Assembly: GCA_036245525.1 (NCBI GenBank)
Contig: BTPG01000004.1
Coordinates: forward strand, 212,443,801 to 212,507,800
From: Semisulcospira habei
Lineage: Eukaryota; Mollusca; Gastropoda; Semisulcospiridae
Direction: 5' to 3'
Length of the DNA stretch: 64,000 bases
Of the stretch, positions 42,071-58,386 are shown in pieces. Made by a program: the position numbers and the translations under genes. Under the pieces are notes generated by a model. It was not told where the DNA came from, made no database searches, and was given only the letters and a program-made list of their open reading frames with translations. Every line of letters begins with the position of its first letter. Position 1 is the stretch's first letter.

Positions 42071-42687
42071 CATTTGACGTAATTTTCCACGAGAAAGTAG
42101 AATAAACCTTCCATACTCGCTATGCTGTCAAAATCGCAATGCATGCAGGTTCCGCTCAACCTGCTAGTATTTAATAGTAACGATCGTGCGTACAGTAGTG
42201 CACCGAGGGCGTGGCTTGTTTGACTCGCAAAGCGAGCATGCGTCCGCGGTGCCTAGTTTGACATTTGGTCCTTTACTCCTCGGAAACACGAAACGTGTTC
42301 CATCATTGAAACAGAACATTGGTATTAATACCCACTTTCTGCACTGCAATCAATTTCACATCTCACACATCGAAGTCTACGTAACTGAAAGCATCATTGG
42401 AAACGACAAATGCACCATCGCAGCAGAAACACTACCTCTCTGAATCGAGTGAATGAGAGCCGGCACAGACAAAAACATGTTACGACCAGCGATGTGCAAC
42501 TTTGACACACACGTAGTTTTTAGATCTCTGCAGAATAAAATGTGATAACTAGCTCGTAACTATATGATAAAACAGGTTTAAAATCTTGCGAAATCAGTAA
42601 GAGATAAATTCTACTGAAGGTCATGAATTCTGAAAATCACTAGCGCTGGCGGAACTATAGTAAGATCGACAAAGACCGTAGATTACT

Positions 42688-42902
42688 TACTGATTCAGCA
42701 GGAAAGGGACAAATTCTAGGTGGGCGGTCAAGCCAAGCTCTTGCTTTACGCGTTGCCACATGTCTATATTCCCTTGTCCGATGTCAGTTCTACTTAAAGG
42801 TATCTTGTCTCTCTTCCTCTTTCTTCTCTTCAATTCCGAGTCTGTCATTGTCGGCGCGAGTCGATGATACTTTCTTTTTTTCTTCGCTGGTTCATCCGCC
42901 AT
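42688..42902 (-). CDS. Putative first exon of a transposon-carried gene
   Basis: ATG 42902 opens a Lys/Arg-rich frame (MADEPAKKKRKYHRLAP; ELKRRKRKRDKIPLSR; then NIDMWQRVKQELGLTAHLEF). It ends at a consensus donor (CA|GTAAGTA on the minus strand), two codons before an in-frame stop. The basic NLS-like start and WxxxKxxxG.....F.PFLL end recall N-terminal segments of uncharacterised transposon-linked nuclear proteins in molluscs. No downstream exon could be traced. Uncertain. Confidence 0.35.
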
Positions 42903-43528
42903 CTTGTCTCTGATTGGTTATAATTATGCAGATGACCTAAGGTCGTATAGAATAGTTATGACGTCAGCTACCATCGCATATTAGAAGCAATTTTGTTACG
43001 AGTCCCGTCAGAAAAGTCCGGTGGGCCTCTTTTCGCTTTGAACGGACGAAAGAAAGCATTTGGTGTGACAATAGGGTGGTCACTGTCTAAGTGGGTATGT
43101 ATACTGAATCCCAGTAAAAGCTTTTTGCGAACTGAAGCCTTAAAAAAGGCCTGGCGTGCCCCTTTAAGATTAACCCATATAATTCGTGAAATTAATCCCC
43201 AAAACATGAACGTAATATATATTTTTTCCAAAATATTTATTTATCACTCAAAAAAGTTTTAGAGGTACAATGCTGGTTAACGAACTCATTCACTATCTCC
43301 CTTTTATCTAGCTATATGCAAAATATCTAGTAAAAATAAGAAAAATTACGGACTCCAATGTGGATCAACCGTTTTTTTTATTAAAAGGTCATTTTCTCGC
43401 CAATGAGCATCTTAATCCAAAAATCGAAAAAAAAAAAAAGGTCTCGAGGTAATTCTTTTAGGGACGATATCCTAAAATTTCAAGCTTGTCCGTCCTCAAA
43501 CGCGGGCTCTAGTCGCTGTCTCTCTCTC

Positions 43529-43800
<272 letters not shown>

Positions 43801-44777
43801 TTTCTGCCCCGCCCGACAAAAACGGTAGACAAAAACCCGAGGCACGTTGGTTCAGGGGTGAACGCAATTTTAGAGGATAGCAGATTCGTTGAACACTTAG
43901 GGATTAACGTTTCTTTGCCACCAAGAGGGTGATGTGAAATAGACGGGGCACACCTAACAGGGTCTGTACAGATTCTGACTCCACCGGGGTTCGAAACCAC
44001 CACCTTAACGGCAAAGGTAAACGACTTGTTTTGTAATTAATGAGATCAAATTAAGCACTGGATCTGTCCGTTGTCTATTTTAACCCCCAAAACAATTAAT
44101 ACTGTACTGTGTTTAAATTATTCATAATGTACACATTTTTTCATCTAACCAGCCTTTCCAGTAATTTGCAGTCCCGCCAAAAAAAACAACAACCAAACAA
44201 ACAATAAACAACAAACAAACACACAAAACAAAACAAAAGCAAACAAACAAACAAACAAACAAACAGACAGACAGACAAACAAACAAACAAACAAACAAAA
44301 ACCGCTTACAACTATGCACTCGAAAAGCAAGTGTTCGATAGATTCCGTATAGAGCGATCGAAAAGTAAATGTTTGAATCCTTTAACTGTCTGTAGTGTAA
44401 GTAAACACTGTTTGTCAAAACAGTATTCAATGTGTAATTCTGTATTACACCAGCGTAATTTGGTGTCATGTGTGACTGCTAGAGGGGGTTAGAGAAAAAG
44501 AAAACAAACTTGTCCACTGTACGCTATCATATATATATATATATATATTTTTCTAGTTTTCATTTCATGCACGTGGTGTCGCTTTATTTAAGAAAACGTT
44601 GTAATATGCCTCTTGTACTCTTCTTCTGTTTAAACAGCAGCACCCAAAGGCGTAGTCAAATCGGTTACATCACCTGTACACATCCATACTCCTAACATTT
44701 TCTTTTCCATTTTCGTAGAGAACATGTTCTGCTAAAGTAATCGAGAAAAGGAACTAGTCAGGTATTGGTTAACCAGT
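43801..44777. other. No gene seen; (ACAA)n tract
   Basis: An AAAC/ACAA-rich tract lies at about 44178-44300. The Cys/Leu/Phe frame on the minus strand across it is repeat-derived. No other supported feature. Confidence 0.5.
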
Positions 44778-44999
44778 TTAACCCCATGACCGAAATTTCC
44801 CATATTTTGGAGCTGCACGTAACGACCATGTACCAGTTGCAGGAGATGTATTGACCATGATAGTGTATTGACCATGATAACTCAAGGGTAGTGCCAGATT
44901 AGCTTGGCGCCTGACGGCGCCGAGCTAATCTGGCACTACTCTTGAGTTATCATGGTCAAGCCATCTCCTGCTGTAGGGCGTCGGGGCTGAATGGGTTAA
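44778..44999. mobile_element. TTAA-flanked foldback MITE, copy 2
   Basis: TTAA 44778-44781 and 44996-44999. Same hairpin core as 14917-15130 (44870-44957, arms centred on GGCGCC) and the same GGCTGAATGGG right end. A short duplication (TATTGACCATGATA) lies before the hairpin. Confidence 0.8.
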
Positions 45000-45082
45000 C
45001 TACCTAACTGAGTGGTCAGTTAGTTGCCTGGTTGACGCATCGATACGTCCGGTGGATGGATGCATTGTTCGTTTATGGTTTT

Positions 45083-45292
45083 GGAGTATTTATGGTGTAT
45101 GGAGTATTTATGGTGTATGGAGTATTTATGGTGTATGGAGTATTTATGGAGTATTTATAGTGTATGGAGTATTTATGGTGTATGGAGTATTTATGGTGTA
45201 TGGAGTATTTATGGTGTATGGAGTATTTATGGAGTATTTATAGTGTATGGAGTATTTATGGTGTATGGAGTATTTATGGTGTATGGAGTATT
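45083..45292 (+). repeat. 18-bp minisatellite before FUT exon 3
   Basis: About 11-12 copies of GGAGTATTTATGGTGTAT, with GTG to GAG or AGTG variants, and a higher-order duplication of about 96 bp. It ends 94 bp upstream of the exon 3 splice acceptor. The open frames (WSIYGV repeats) are artefacts because 18 is divisible by 3. Confidence 0.9.
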
Positions 45293-45385
45293 TTGCTTTG
45301 TTTACTGGGCTGCTTGGTACGTTGCTTGTTTGGTACGCTGATCGACACATTGATTCGAACTGAATTCAGATTTTATGTTTCTCAG

Positions 45386-45492
45386 GTGTTTGTCTTCCAC
45401 AATGACGAACCCCAGTTAGCAGCATGGATCTGGCAACCCAGCTTCCGCAGGTCCGCATGGGCGTCTGCTTTTAACTGGACTTTCACCTACAG
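45386..45492 (+). CDS. Alpha-1,3-fucosyltransferase (GT10), exon 3
   Basis: Acceptor TTTTATGTTTCTCAG (AG 45384-45385), donor AG|GTAGAG (45493). 107 bases, entering in phase 0 and leaving in phase 2. Encodes VFVFHNDEPQLAAWIW and FNWTFTYR. The FHNDEPQ strand and the FNWT.TYR segment are conserved in invertebrate and vertebrate alpha-1,3-fucosyltransferases; the latter continues directly into the nucleotide-sugar-binding SDSDI motif of exon 4. Confidence 0.9.
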
Positions 45493-45667
45493 GTAGAGCT
45501 AACTGACTGACTATTTTTTTTAATGTTTAGTGTCCTTCGGCACTAGGTGTGATCAAGGACGATCTTATTAAGACGACGTTTAGTTGTAGAAAAAAAAATA
45601 CACAAAAAAATAAGTTAAGCAGATAGAGCAGTGTTGTTACGCTTTTTGTAACAGTGTGACAATAGTG

Positions 45668-45986
45668 CTCGGGAAGCTGACGTCATCAAGCCAGTCGTGG
45701 CGGCCATCTTGTGAGGATACGGGACTAAACGCTCATAGGGAAATCGCTGTTTTTGTAATGTCAGGAAAGTCCTGACGTACTATAAGCAATAACAGCAAGT
45801 CTTGCCATCACTGTAGGAAACCGCTCACCAGAATATGTTTTTTGTTTGTTTCCAAAGAGGAAGAAAAATAAAGAAAAACGTGTTGAAACACTATTTCGCT
45901 ACTATCTCATGACTATGGTATCCTCATAAGATGGCGGCTGATGTGCCGACGCTGCTAGGCAACGCGGGGAACTTCCCGAGCCCTAT
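45668..45986. mobile_element. MITE with imperfect terminal inverted repeats of about 60 bp
   Basis: Left GTGCTCGGGAAGCTGACGTC...GGCGGCCATCTTGTGAGGAT and right ATCCTCATAAGATGGCGGCT...GGGAACTTCCCGAGC are inverted. About 315 bp, no ORF. Confidence 0.6.
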
Positions 45987-47094
45987 AGGCCGGTGGCGAG
46001 TTCCCGAGCAGCGCGAGAACGCGCGCTAGATTACGCGACTTTGAGCCCAGACAAGACTTGGCTGGCCACGAAATGTGAGCAACTCGGTTAGCTGTTACGA
46101 TTAGCTGATATTGTTTTGCTGTGAATCACTTCAGGTATTCTATATAACGTATATGGAAGCACTGATCACATACAACATGCTAGAAATGTAAGCTCAGACA
46201 GGCAAAGAACGATCAAAGATTGCTTTATTACACTACAACTTTTATTTTTGAGGAAATAGTACTGAGGGAAACGATCTCGCAACATTCATGAAAACTGCAT
46301 ATGTCGATGACGGCAGTCACTCGGGGGCTTCGGAAAATTGTCTGCTATGTCGTTTCAATAGCTAGTATGATTATTCAACTTTGTTATACCAACAGTAGAT
46401 GCATTTTATTCATGTAAACTCTGCATATTGGGCGATTTCACGGACATAATTTATTTCTGTACAATATTATTTTCCTGCTGGCACTGCCGATCGTCTACAG
46501 TGACGCGCTGGCTTGCCCAAAGCCCACTGCGCTTTCTCGCCTCTCGCGCTAGAGAGTGGGCTGGTTTGGGGGTATTGTCACAAGTCTCTGTGGCACTCTA
46601 GCTCCATGTTTTGTAACAATACGTGAAGCTCATGGGAGTCTCTACGAGCATTAGGAACAGCAGCACAATTTGTCACAATTATTAAGCACACGAAGCTTTG
46701 TTACATTGTCACGCTGTCAAAAAGCTCAGTGCAGTGGGTGTCTCCCTTTAACCCCTTCGCTGCGGGAAAAAGCGAACACGATCGAACTGCAAGAGACACA
46801 GATCGACTGCGGGGCCTCATGAGGGTCTATGCCTCTTACTGAGACCAATTTGTATCCATCTTTCTTGGACGGTTTTGGCTTTTGGTCGTTGAATGAACCA
46901 AGTTTCAGAAACAAAAACACTCCAATATGCACCCAAGCATTTTCAGTCTCTTGTAGTGCCTGAACGGCAATCTACATGTTTCAGATTACATGATTTTAAT
47001 ATTGTGTCACTTAACCCCTCTGTGCCCACAGCCACCGTTTTTGTTTGCAGTGCCCGTGGCTTCAAGCACAACTGTGTTAAAGTTGGGTTTCCCT
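45987..47094. other. FUT intron 3; no gene, one palindrome fragment
   Basis: 46744-46840 carries TTTAACCCCTTCGCTGCGGG...GCAAGAGACACAGATC...GGGTCTATGCCTCTT, a degraded member of the 17598 palindrome family. No coding evidence elsewhere. Confidence 0.5.
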
Positions 47095-47779
47095 TGTTTA
47101 AGCATCCCAACACAGTCGGAAAACTGTCTGCAGCAGATACTGCTGACAGTATGTGCATGGGTCCTTTGTATACTAGCTTAGAGCTTCATGATGTGAATAC
47201 AATGCCAAGTGTCGAAATTCATCCTTTGGAGGGTGTGTTGTTTTTTTGTATCCGAGTCGCGGATTATCGTCTGCATCGGCCTCGTTTTGATTTAATGTGC
47301 ATATTTACGAGCCCACGTCATAAAGCAGAACCCAGATGTACTAACACAACACTGCAGGTTATGATGTCATCTGCGTGATATACGCACGTGTCAGTGTACA
47401 CTTGTACTGATATTCTCCGGCAAAACAACCACGGTTTACTTCAAAGCTAGAATAAATGAAATCGCGCTCCAACATCTAAATGTGAAACAGACAAATCTTT
47501 ACGATTTATCGTAACTGCTGTAGATATCTATCGTTGACATTGTTTTTTATTTCTACAAAGGAGGAACACTCAACACTAGTATCAGCGATTAGAGGTTCAG
47601 ATCGGCGCAGCCGACAAACAGACTAAAGCGAAACTGGCTATCGTCTGCTTTGTTTGATTTTTGGTGACTGGATTCATGTTGTGAAATGTTCTATAAAACA
47701 TGCAAGTGGAGTGTTCGTATACTATCATTTCTGGACAGACCTGGCGAGTCCCATTCTCAAACTGTTTGATTCATAGTCA

Positions 47780-48464
47780 CCTCGAGCTGACTATGATTCA
47801 AACGGCAGATTTAACCTGCTTCCGTCTGGTCGCCGCTACGCTGCTCTCAAAGCACGGACAAACCGTTGTAGTAACAGTTTTTACCCTAGTACTGTCCGAG
47901 CCCTTTCAGTGTTATAAGCGTGCGATGATGTGCTCTGTAGGCCAATCATAAGTTTCATTGTGTGGCCAGCCTACAGAGCACCTCACCCATCCCTTGTGCT
48001 ATCCCTTTGGTTGTTGGTGGTGCTTTTGGTTGAGTTGACTCCATGAGTCTCCTCCTCGGCAGGGCGCGCCCCCGACGGTTGAGAGAATAGTGCATATCAG
48101 TATTAGCCTAGTCTTATGATATATATTAATTAGTTTCACACCCGACTGTGATCACTAAATTAGTGACATATTTACTCTATGATAATCTGTTTTCATTTTA
48201 AACGATATACCTTTAATTAACTTAGACTTCTTAGATTAATAGGCGTGTGTGTTGTGTGTGTGTGGGAGATGAGTGTGGGTGTGTGAATGGGTACGTATTG
48301 CTTTGTGAGATTAGTTGTTCAGTTTTAAAGTTTTGACAGTGTGTGTAGAGCATTGAATTGTGTGATAGAGTATTAATTATTTTTTTATTGTTGACTGTGA
48401 TTTTTGTAATTGTAACGACACCAACACACATTCTTTATGTTCTTAAGGCAAATGGCAATAAACT

Positions 48465-48497
<33 letters not shown>
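47780..48497 (+). pseudogene. 3' end of another LINE (last RT codons plus 3' UTR)
   Basis: 47804-47917 reads GRFNLLPSGRRYAALKARTN then a stop, matching the usual LINE ending 'LLPSGRRYxxLxARTNRxxNSFxPxxxRxLN'. A UTR of about 550 bp ends GGCAAATGGCAATAAACTGT and (ATT)n at 48471-48497. A different family from the (CT)n-associated LINEs. Confidence 0.65.
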
Positions 48498-48623
48498 TAG
48501 ATTGAGAATGGGAGTCTCTCGGTCTGTCTAGAAATGACAGTAAACGATCACTCCACTTCTATGCTATGATATGGGGAAAATAGTTTAGATTGTTCATATT
48601 TTAAAAACGAACCACGAAACACG

Positions 48624-48707
48624 AACTCATTCGAGATGTGCCGCCTCCGGATACGCGGCTTATGCTTATGCCGCGTATCCGGAGGCGGCACGTCTCGAAT
48701 GAGTTAA
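48624..48707. repeat. Near-perfect palindrome (CTCATTCGAGATGTGCCGCC)
   Basis: Arms 48624-48659 and 48670-48705 around a 10-bp loop (TTATGCTTAT), with TTAA at the right end. Sister of 22111-22190. Confidence 0.75.
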
Positions 48708-48806
48708 TAACATTTGACAAGGATGTGTCTCTTCTTTAGCAGTATTTTTCTATTTAAAAAAGGGGAACTAACGGAGTTAGTTTTCGAGCTAGTAGCTATT
48801 AAAGAA

Positions 48807-49302
<496 letters not shown>

Positions 49303-49372
49303 TCCCCATCCAGCCAGCAGCAGACTTCCATCAGTTTCTGCAGACAGTGGAGTGTTCAACCACTTATCCATC

Positions 49373-49408
<36 letters not shown>

Positions 49409-49439
49409 AATTGATTCATTCATTGACGTCTGTCGTCAG

Positions 49440-49605
49440 ATCGGACTCGGACATAGTGTCCCCATATGCTTACCTGGCGAAACGCGACACACCATTAAGC
49501 AAAAACTACACTGAAATAGTGCGGAAGAAAACCAAATTCGCCGTCTGGCTCGTCAGCAACTGCGTCACAGAGAGTAAACGGGACAAATACGTCAAAAATT
49601 TACAG
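49440..49605 (+). CDS. Alpha-1,3-fucosyltransferase (GT10), exon 4
   Basis: Acceptor GACGTCTGTCGTCAG (AG 49438-49439) preceded by (ATTG)n; donor CAG|GTGGGTG (49606). The first base completes AGA, giving TFTYRSDSDIVSPYAYL across the junction, the GDP-fucose-binding region signature of GT10 enzymes. It continues KNYTEIVRKKTKFAVWLVSN and CVTESKRDKYVKNLQ, which match the conserved 'K.K..W.VSNC.....R..Y...L' block. Leaves in phase 0. The remaining catalytic exons (DIYG.CG, FENS...DYITEK region expected) were not found before 64000. Confidence 0.92.
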
Positions 49606-49659
49606 GTGGGTGAGGATGTTCTTTACAGTGTGTCCCTGGTTATACCTTGACGAGAAGAT

Positions 49660-49910
49660 TTTATTTAACCCATAGGCTGTCGGTAGCAGTTTTGTCACGA
49701 TGATTCCAACCGCCAAAGGGTCAAGTCTTTTGGGTGTCGGTAGCGGTTTTTTGTTGCGATAATTCCTGCAGGACAAAACCCGCTGTCGGCACCTAAAGGG
49801 TAAAGAGAGTATTACATCTTTTCACATTTAACCCCGGAGCAAGGCGAACGCTATAACCAGCTGCAAGAGACATAGATCCTCATGAGTCCCCGCTGTCGCA
49901 GTTGTTGTCT
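49660..49910. repeat. Remnants of two TTAA palindrome families
   Basis: TTTAACCCATAGGCTGTCGGTAG... (49667) with a partial repeat at 49734, and TTTAACCCCGGAGCAAGGCG...CAAGAGACATAGATCCTCAT (49829-49885). Confidence 0.5.
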
Positions 49911-49977
49911 GTTGTTGGTCCCATGTTCTTTATGCTTATTCTTGTTCCCATTGAGTTTATGTTCTTTACGCGAATAT

Positions 49978-49978
49978 A

Positions 49979-50070
<92 letters not shown>
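49978..50070. repeat. (TA)n microsatellite
   Basis: About 90 bp of TA repeats adjoining the 3' end of the minus-strand L2-like LINE. Confidence 0.95.
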
Positions 50071-50073
<3 letters not shown>

Positions 50074-51130
50074 ATGAGTATTTATATAGCGCTTAATCTT
50101 ACTCAAACGCTCTAAGCGCTTTACAATCTGTACACAAAAATAAAAATACAATGACATATGCACATAACAAACAAAGCACAATGCCCGAACACACCACTTT
50201 TACAATAAACTAAACAACAATACATACATAATAATTTATATTCTAATTAACATTCAGTCTAAACAAGGAGGATTGCAGAACTACAACTAAGGCATCAAAC
50301 ACTGGCAGTTATTCAAAGAAAAGCTTGAAGAGGAGTTTTCAACGACCTCTTGAAGTCAGAGACAGACTCACTGTTTCTGACCTCAAGAGGAAGTGTATTC
50401 CATAACACTGGGGCTTGATAAACAAAAGTGCGCTGACCAAATGTTTTAGTTTGGACAGAAGGTACACACAACTTCCGTTTATCAGAAGAGGAGCGGAGCT
50501 CACGAGAGGGTATGTACACATGCAGCAAAGAGGACAAGTATTCTGGGCTGGTGCCTGAAAGGCAGTTAAAACAGATTGACATAACTTTGTATTGAATACG
50601 TGAGGACACAGGTAGCCAGTGAAAGGACTTCAAGATGGGTGTGACATGCTCAGTCTTACGGACTCTCACAACAAGCCGGGCTGCATTGTTCTGAATTTTT
50701 TGGAGGCGATCAATGAGATACTGAGGGCAGCCACAAAGCAAAGAGTTACAATAATCTAGCTTGGACAGCACAAATGCACAAACTAGTGTTTTAGTGGCTT
50801 CCACGGTCAGCAGGTGACGAACTGAACTAATACGACGAAGTTCCAGATAAGCGGATCTACACACTGCACTGACATGCTGTGACATAGATAACTCGCTGTC
50901 AAGTGTAACACCCAGGTTTCTCACACTCGCAGAGAAGCCAATGAGTGTTCCATCCACAGACAATGATGACGGTAAAGGCAGGGACAAAGATAATCTTGGA
51001 TTAGCTACCAACATTGCTTCAGTTTTGCCATCATTTAACATCAGTTTGTTGGTGGTCATCCATGATTTGACATGGTCAATGCACTGGCTTATACTTTGGA
51101 CGGCATTCACAGCTCGCTCGACAGTATTAG
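50071..51130 (-). pseudogene. 5'-truncated L2/CR1-like LINE (RT C-terminal part)
   Basis: On the minus strand, from about 51130, the frame encodes SWMTTNKLMLNDGKTEAMLV, GVTLDSELSMSQHVSAVCRS, KIQNNAARLVVRV, HWLPVSSRIQYKV and a GQRTFVYQAPVLWNTLPLEV ending, stopping at 50313. These are the post-palm segments of L2-type reverse transcriptases. The 3' UTR ends with GCGCTATATAAATACTCATT, shared with the SINE at 31670. The catalytic motifs and endonuclease are missing. Confidence 0.8.
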
Positions 51131-51217
51131 TAGAATATATATATATTCTTTACTTATAACAAAGGCGTCGCCCAAAGCCAAAAAATGCACTCAATCAGAG
51201 TAGCTCCAAGGGACGTA

Positions 51218-51376
51218 ATTTTTCATTAAATTCTGAGAATGCTGTGCTAATGCCATGGCAGCTAATGTGCTAATGCACAAAAATGGCAGCTGATGTCCTG
51301 ATGACACAATGCAAGCTTACCAGCCTGGAATTCCTTAGCATTAGCACAGCATACTCAGAATTTAATGAAAAATATA
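51218..51376. mobile_element. Short foldback MITE
   Basis: TTTTTCATTAAATTCTGAGA ATGCTGTGCTAATGCC is inverted at 51337-51376 (GCATTAGCACAGCATACTCA...). About 155 bp, no ORF. Confidence 0.7.
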
Positions 51377-51389
51377 TATACTTAAAATG

Positions 51390-51545
51390 TGAAGAAAGGA
51401 TCCACATACACCACGTAGTTTAGGAGGAGTTACACTTTTATTCTATGCACACATTTTCGCCCTCTCAACGAGGGCTTCTTCAAGGGAATGCCCAGGTAAC
51501 AGGTAACTAGGTAACAAAGCATAATGTACGTGTGAGAATGTAGTG
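51390..51545 (-). mobile_element. Second Penelope-like terminus with hammerhead-like hairpin
   Basis: Minus strand CCCTTGAAGAAGCCCTCGTTGAGAGGGCGAAA (51454-51486 on the plus strand): TGAAGA box, a CCCTC/GAGGG stem, GAAA, then AATAAAAGTG. The same layout as the hairpin of the 18-21 kb composite. Only the terminus remains. Confidence 0.45.
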
Positions 51546-51571
51546 CTCAAAATAGATAAGAATGTACACAC

Positions 51572-51883
51572 TATCTATCTATCTATATCCCGTAGTCTTG
51601 CCGGCCGTTGGGGCACCACTGATGACTTGGCAACCAGCTCCCTCCAATCCTCTCTTTTTTCTGCCATTCTCAGCGTATCGCCCAGCTTCAATCCAGTCCA
51701 CTCTGAGATATTGTCCTCCCATCTTTTCCTCTGTCTTCCTCTCCTTCGTCCTCCTTGCACAGTGCCTTGCAGGATTGTTTTGGCACGCCCTGCTGAACGC
51801 GTGACATGCCCATACCACTTCAGTTTGCGTTTTCTCACAATGGCTAATAAGTCTTCATATGGCCCGATGGCATGTACACACAT
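51572..51883 (-). pseudogene. RTE-like LINE C-terminal remnant
   Basis: The minus-strand frame encodes VRKRKLKWYGHVTRSAGRAK, GRRRGRQRKRWEDNISEWTG and ends VVPQRPARLRD, the C-terminal tail typical of many animal non-LTR retrotransposons. Ends in (TAGA)n at 51572-51590. Internal RT motifs absent. Confidence 0.65.
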
Positions 51884-54272
<2,389 letters not shown>

Positions 54273-54274
54273 CA

Positions 54275-57754
<3,480 letters not shown>

Positions 57755-58061
57755 CCACACACACATATTTATAAAACATCAACTTATAGCTTGCAGTAAA
57801 CAGCACGTGCGCAAGTTCGTAATACGCCATTGTTGACATAAGAAAATCATGTATTATTAGCATGGTCATGCAATGTTAGCAAGGTATATTATATAAATAT
57901 ACTGTTACGTCATCAACAACATTAACGTCATACTTAAAACTTGCACACATGCATTTCCAAGAAAACTGAAGGCTTAGAAAATCATATACAAACATGCGAT
58001 GGGAATAAGAAAACAAGCAATGTTTCGCCAAGGTCAGTGAGGCAGAAAATGGGAAATCTAT

Positions 58062-58366
<305 letters not shown>

Positions 58367-58386
58367 ACTCCTCACGGGGCCTGCTG

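Larger units (their letters stand above)
38276..43280. mobile_element. 5-kb TTAA-flanked transposon with very long inverted arms
   Basis: TTAA at 38276-38279 and 43277-43280 flanks termini CCAGCATTGTACCTCT and AGAGGTACAATGCTGG. The terminal inverted match continues to about 38390 on the left and from about 43165 on the right. A second inverted pair of about 850 bp follows inside: 38385-39220 versus 40848-41725. TTAA duplication and CC...GG ends fit piggyBac- or Kolobok-type elements. One exon-like ORF (42688-42902, minus) is the only coding sequence supported, so it is probably non-autonomous or degenerate. Confidence 0.75.

Noticed and set aside
45052..45350. Repetitive WSIYGV/MVYGVF protein upstream of FUT exon 3
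   Set aside because: The 18-bp minisatellite unit is a multiple of three, so it stays open by chance; no conserved start or family.
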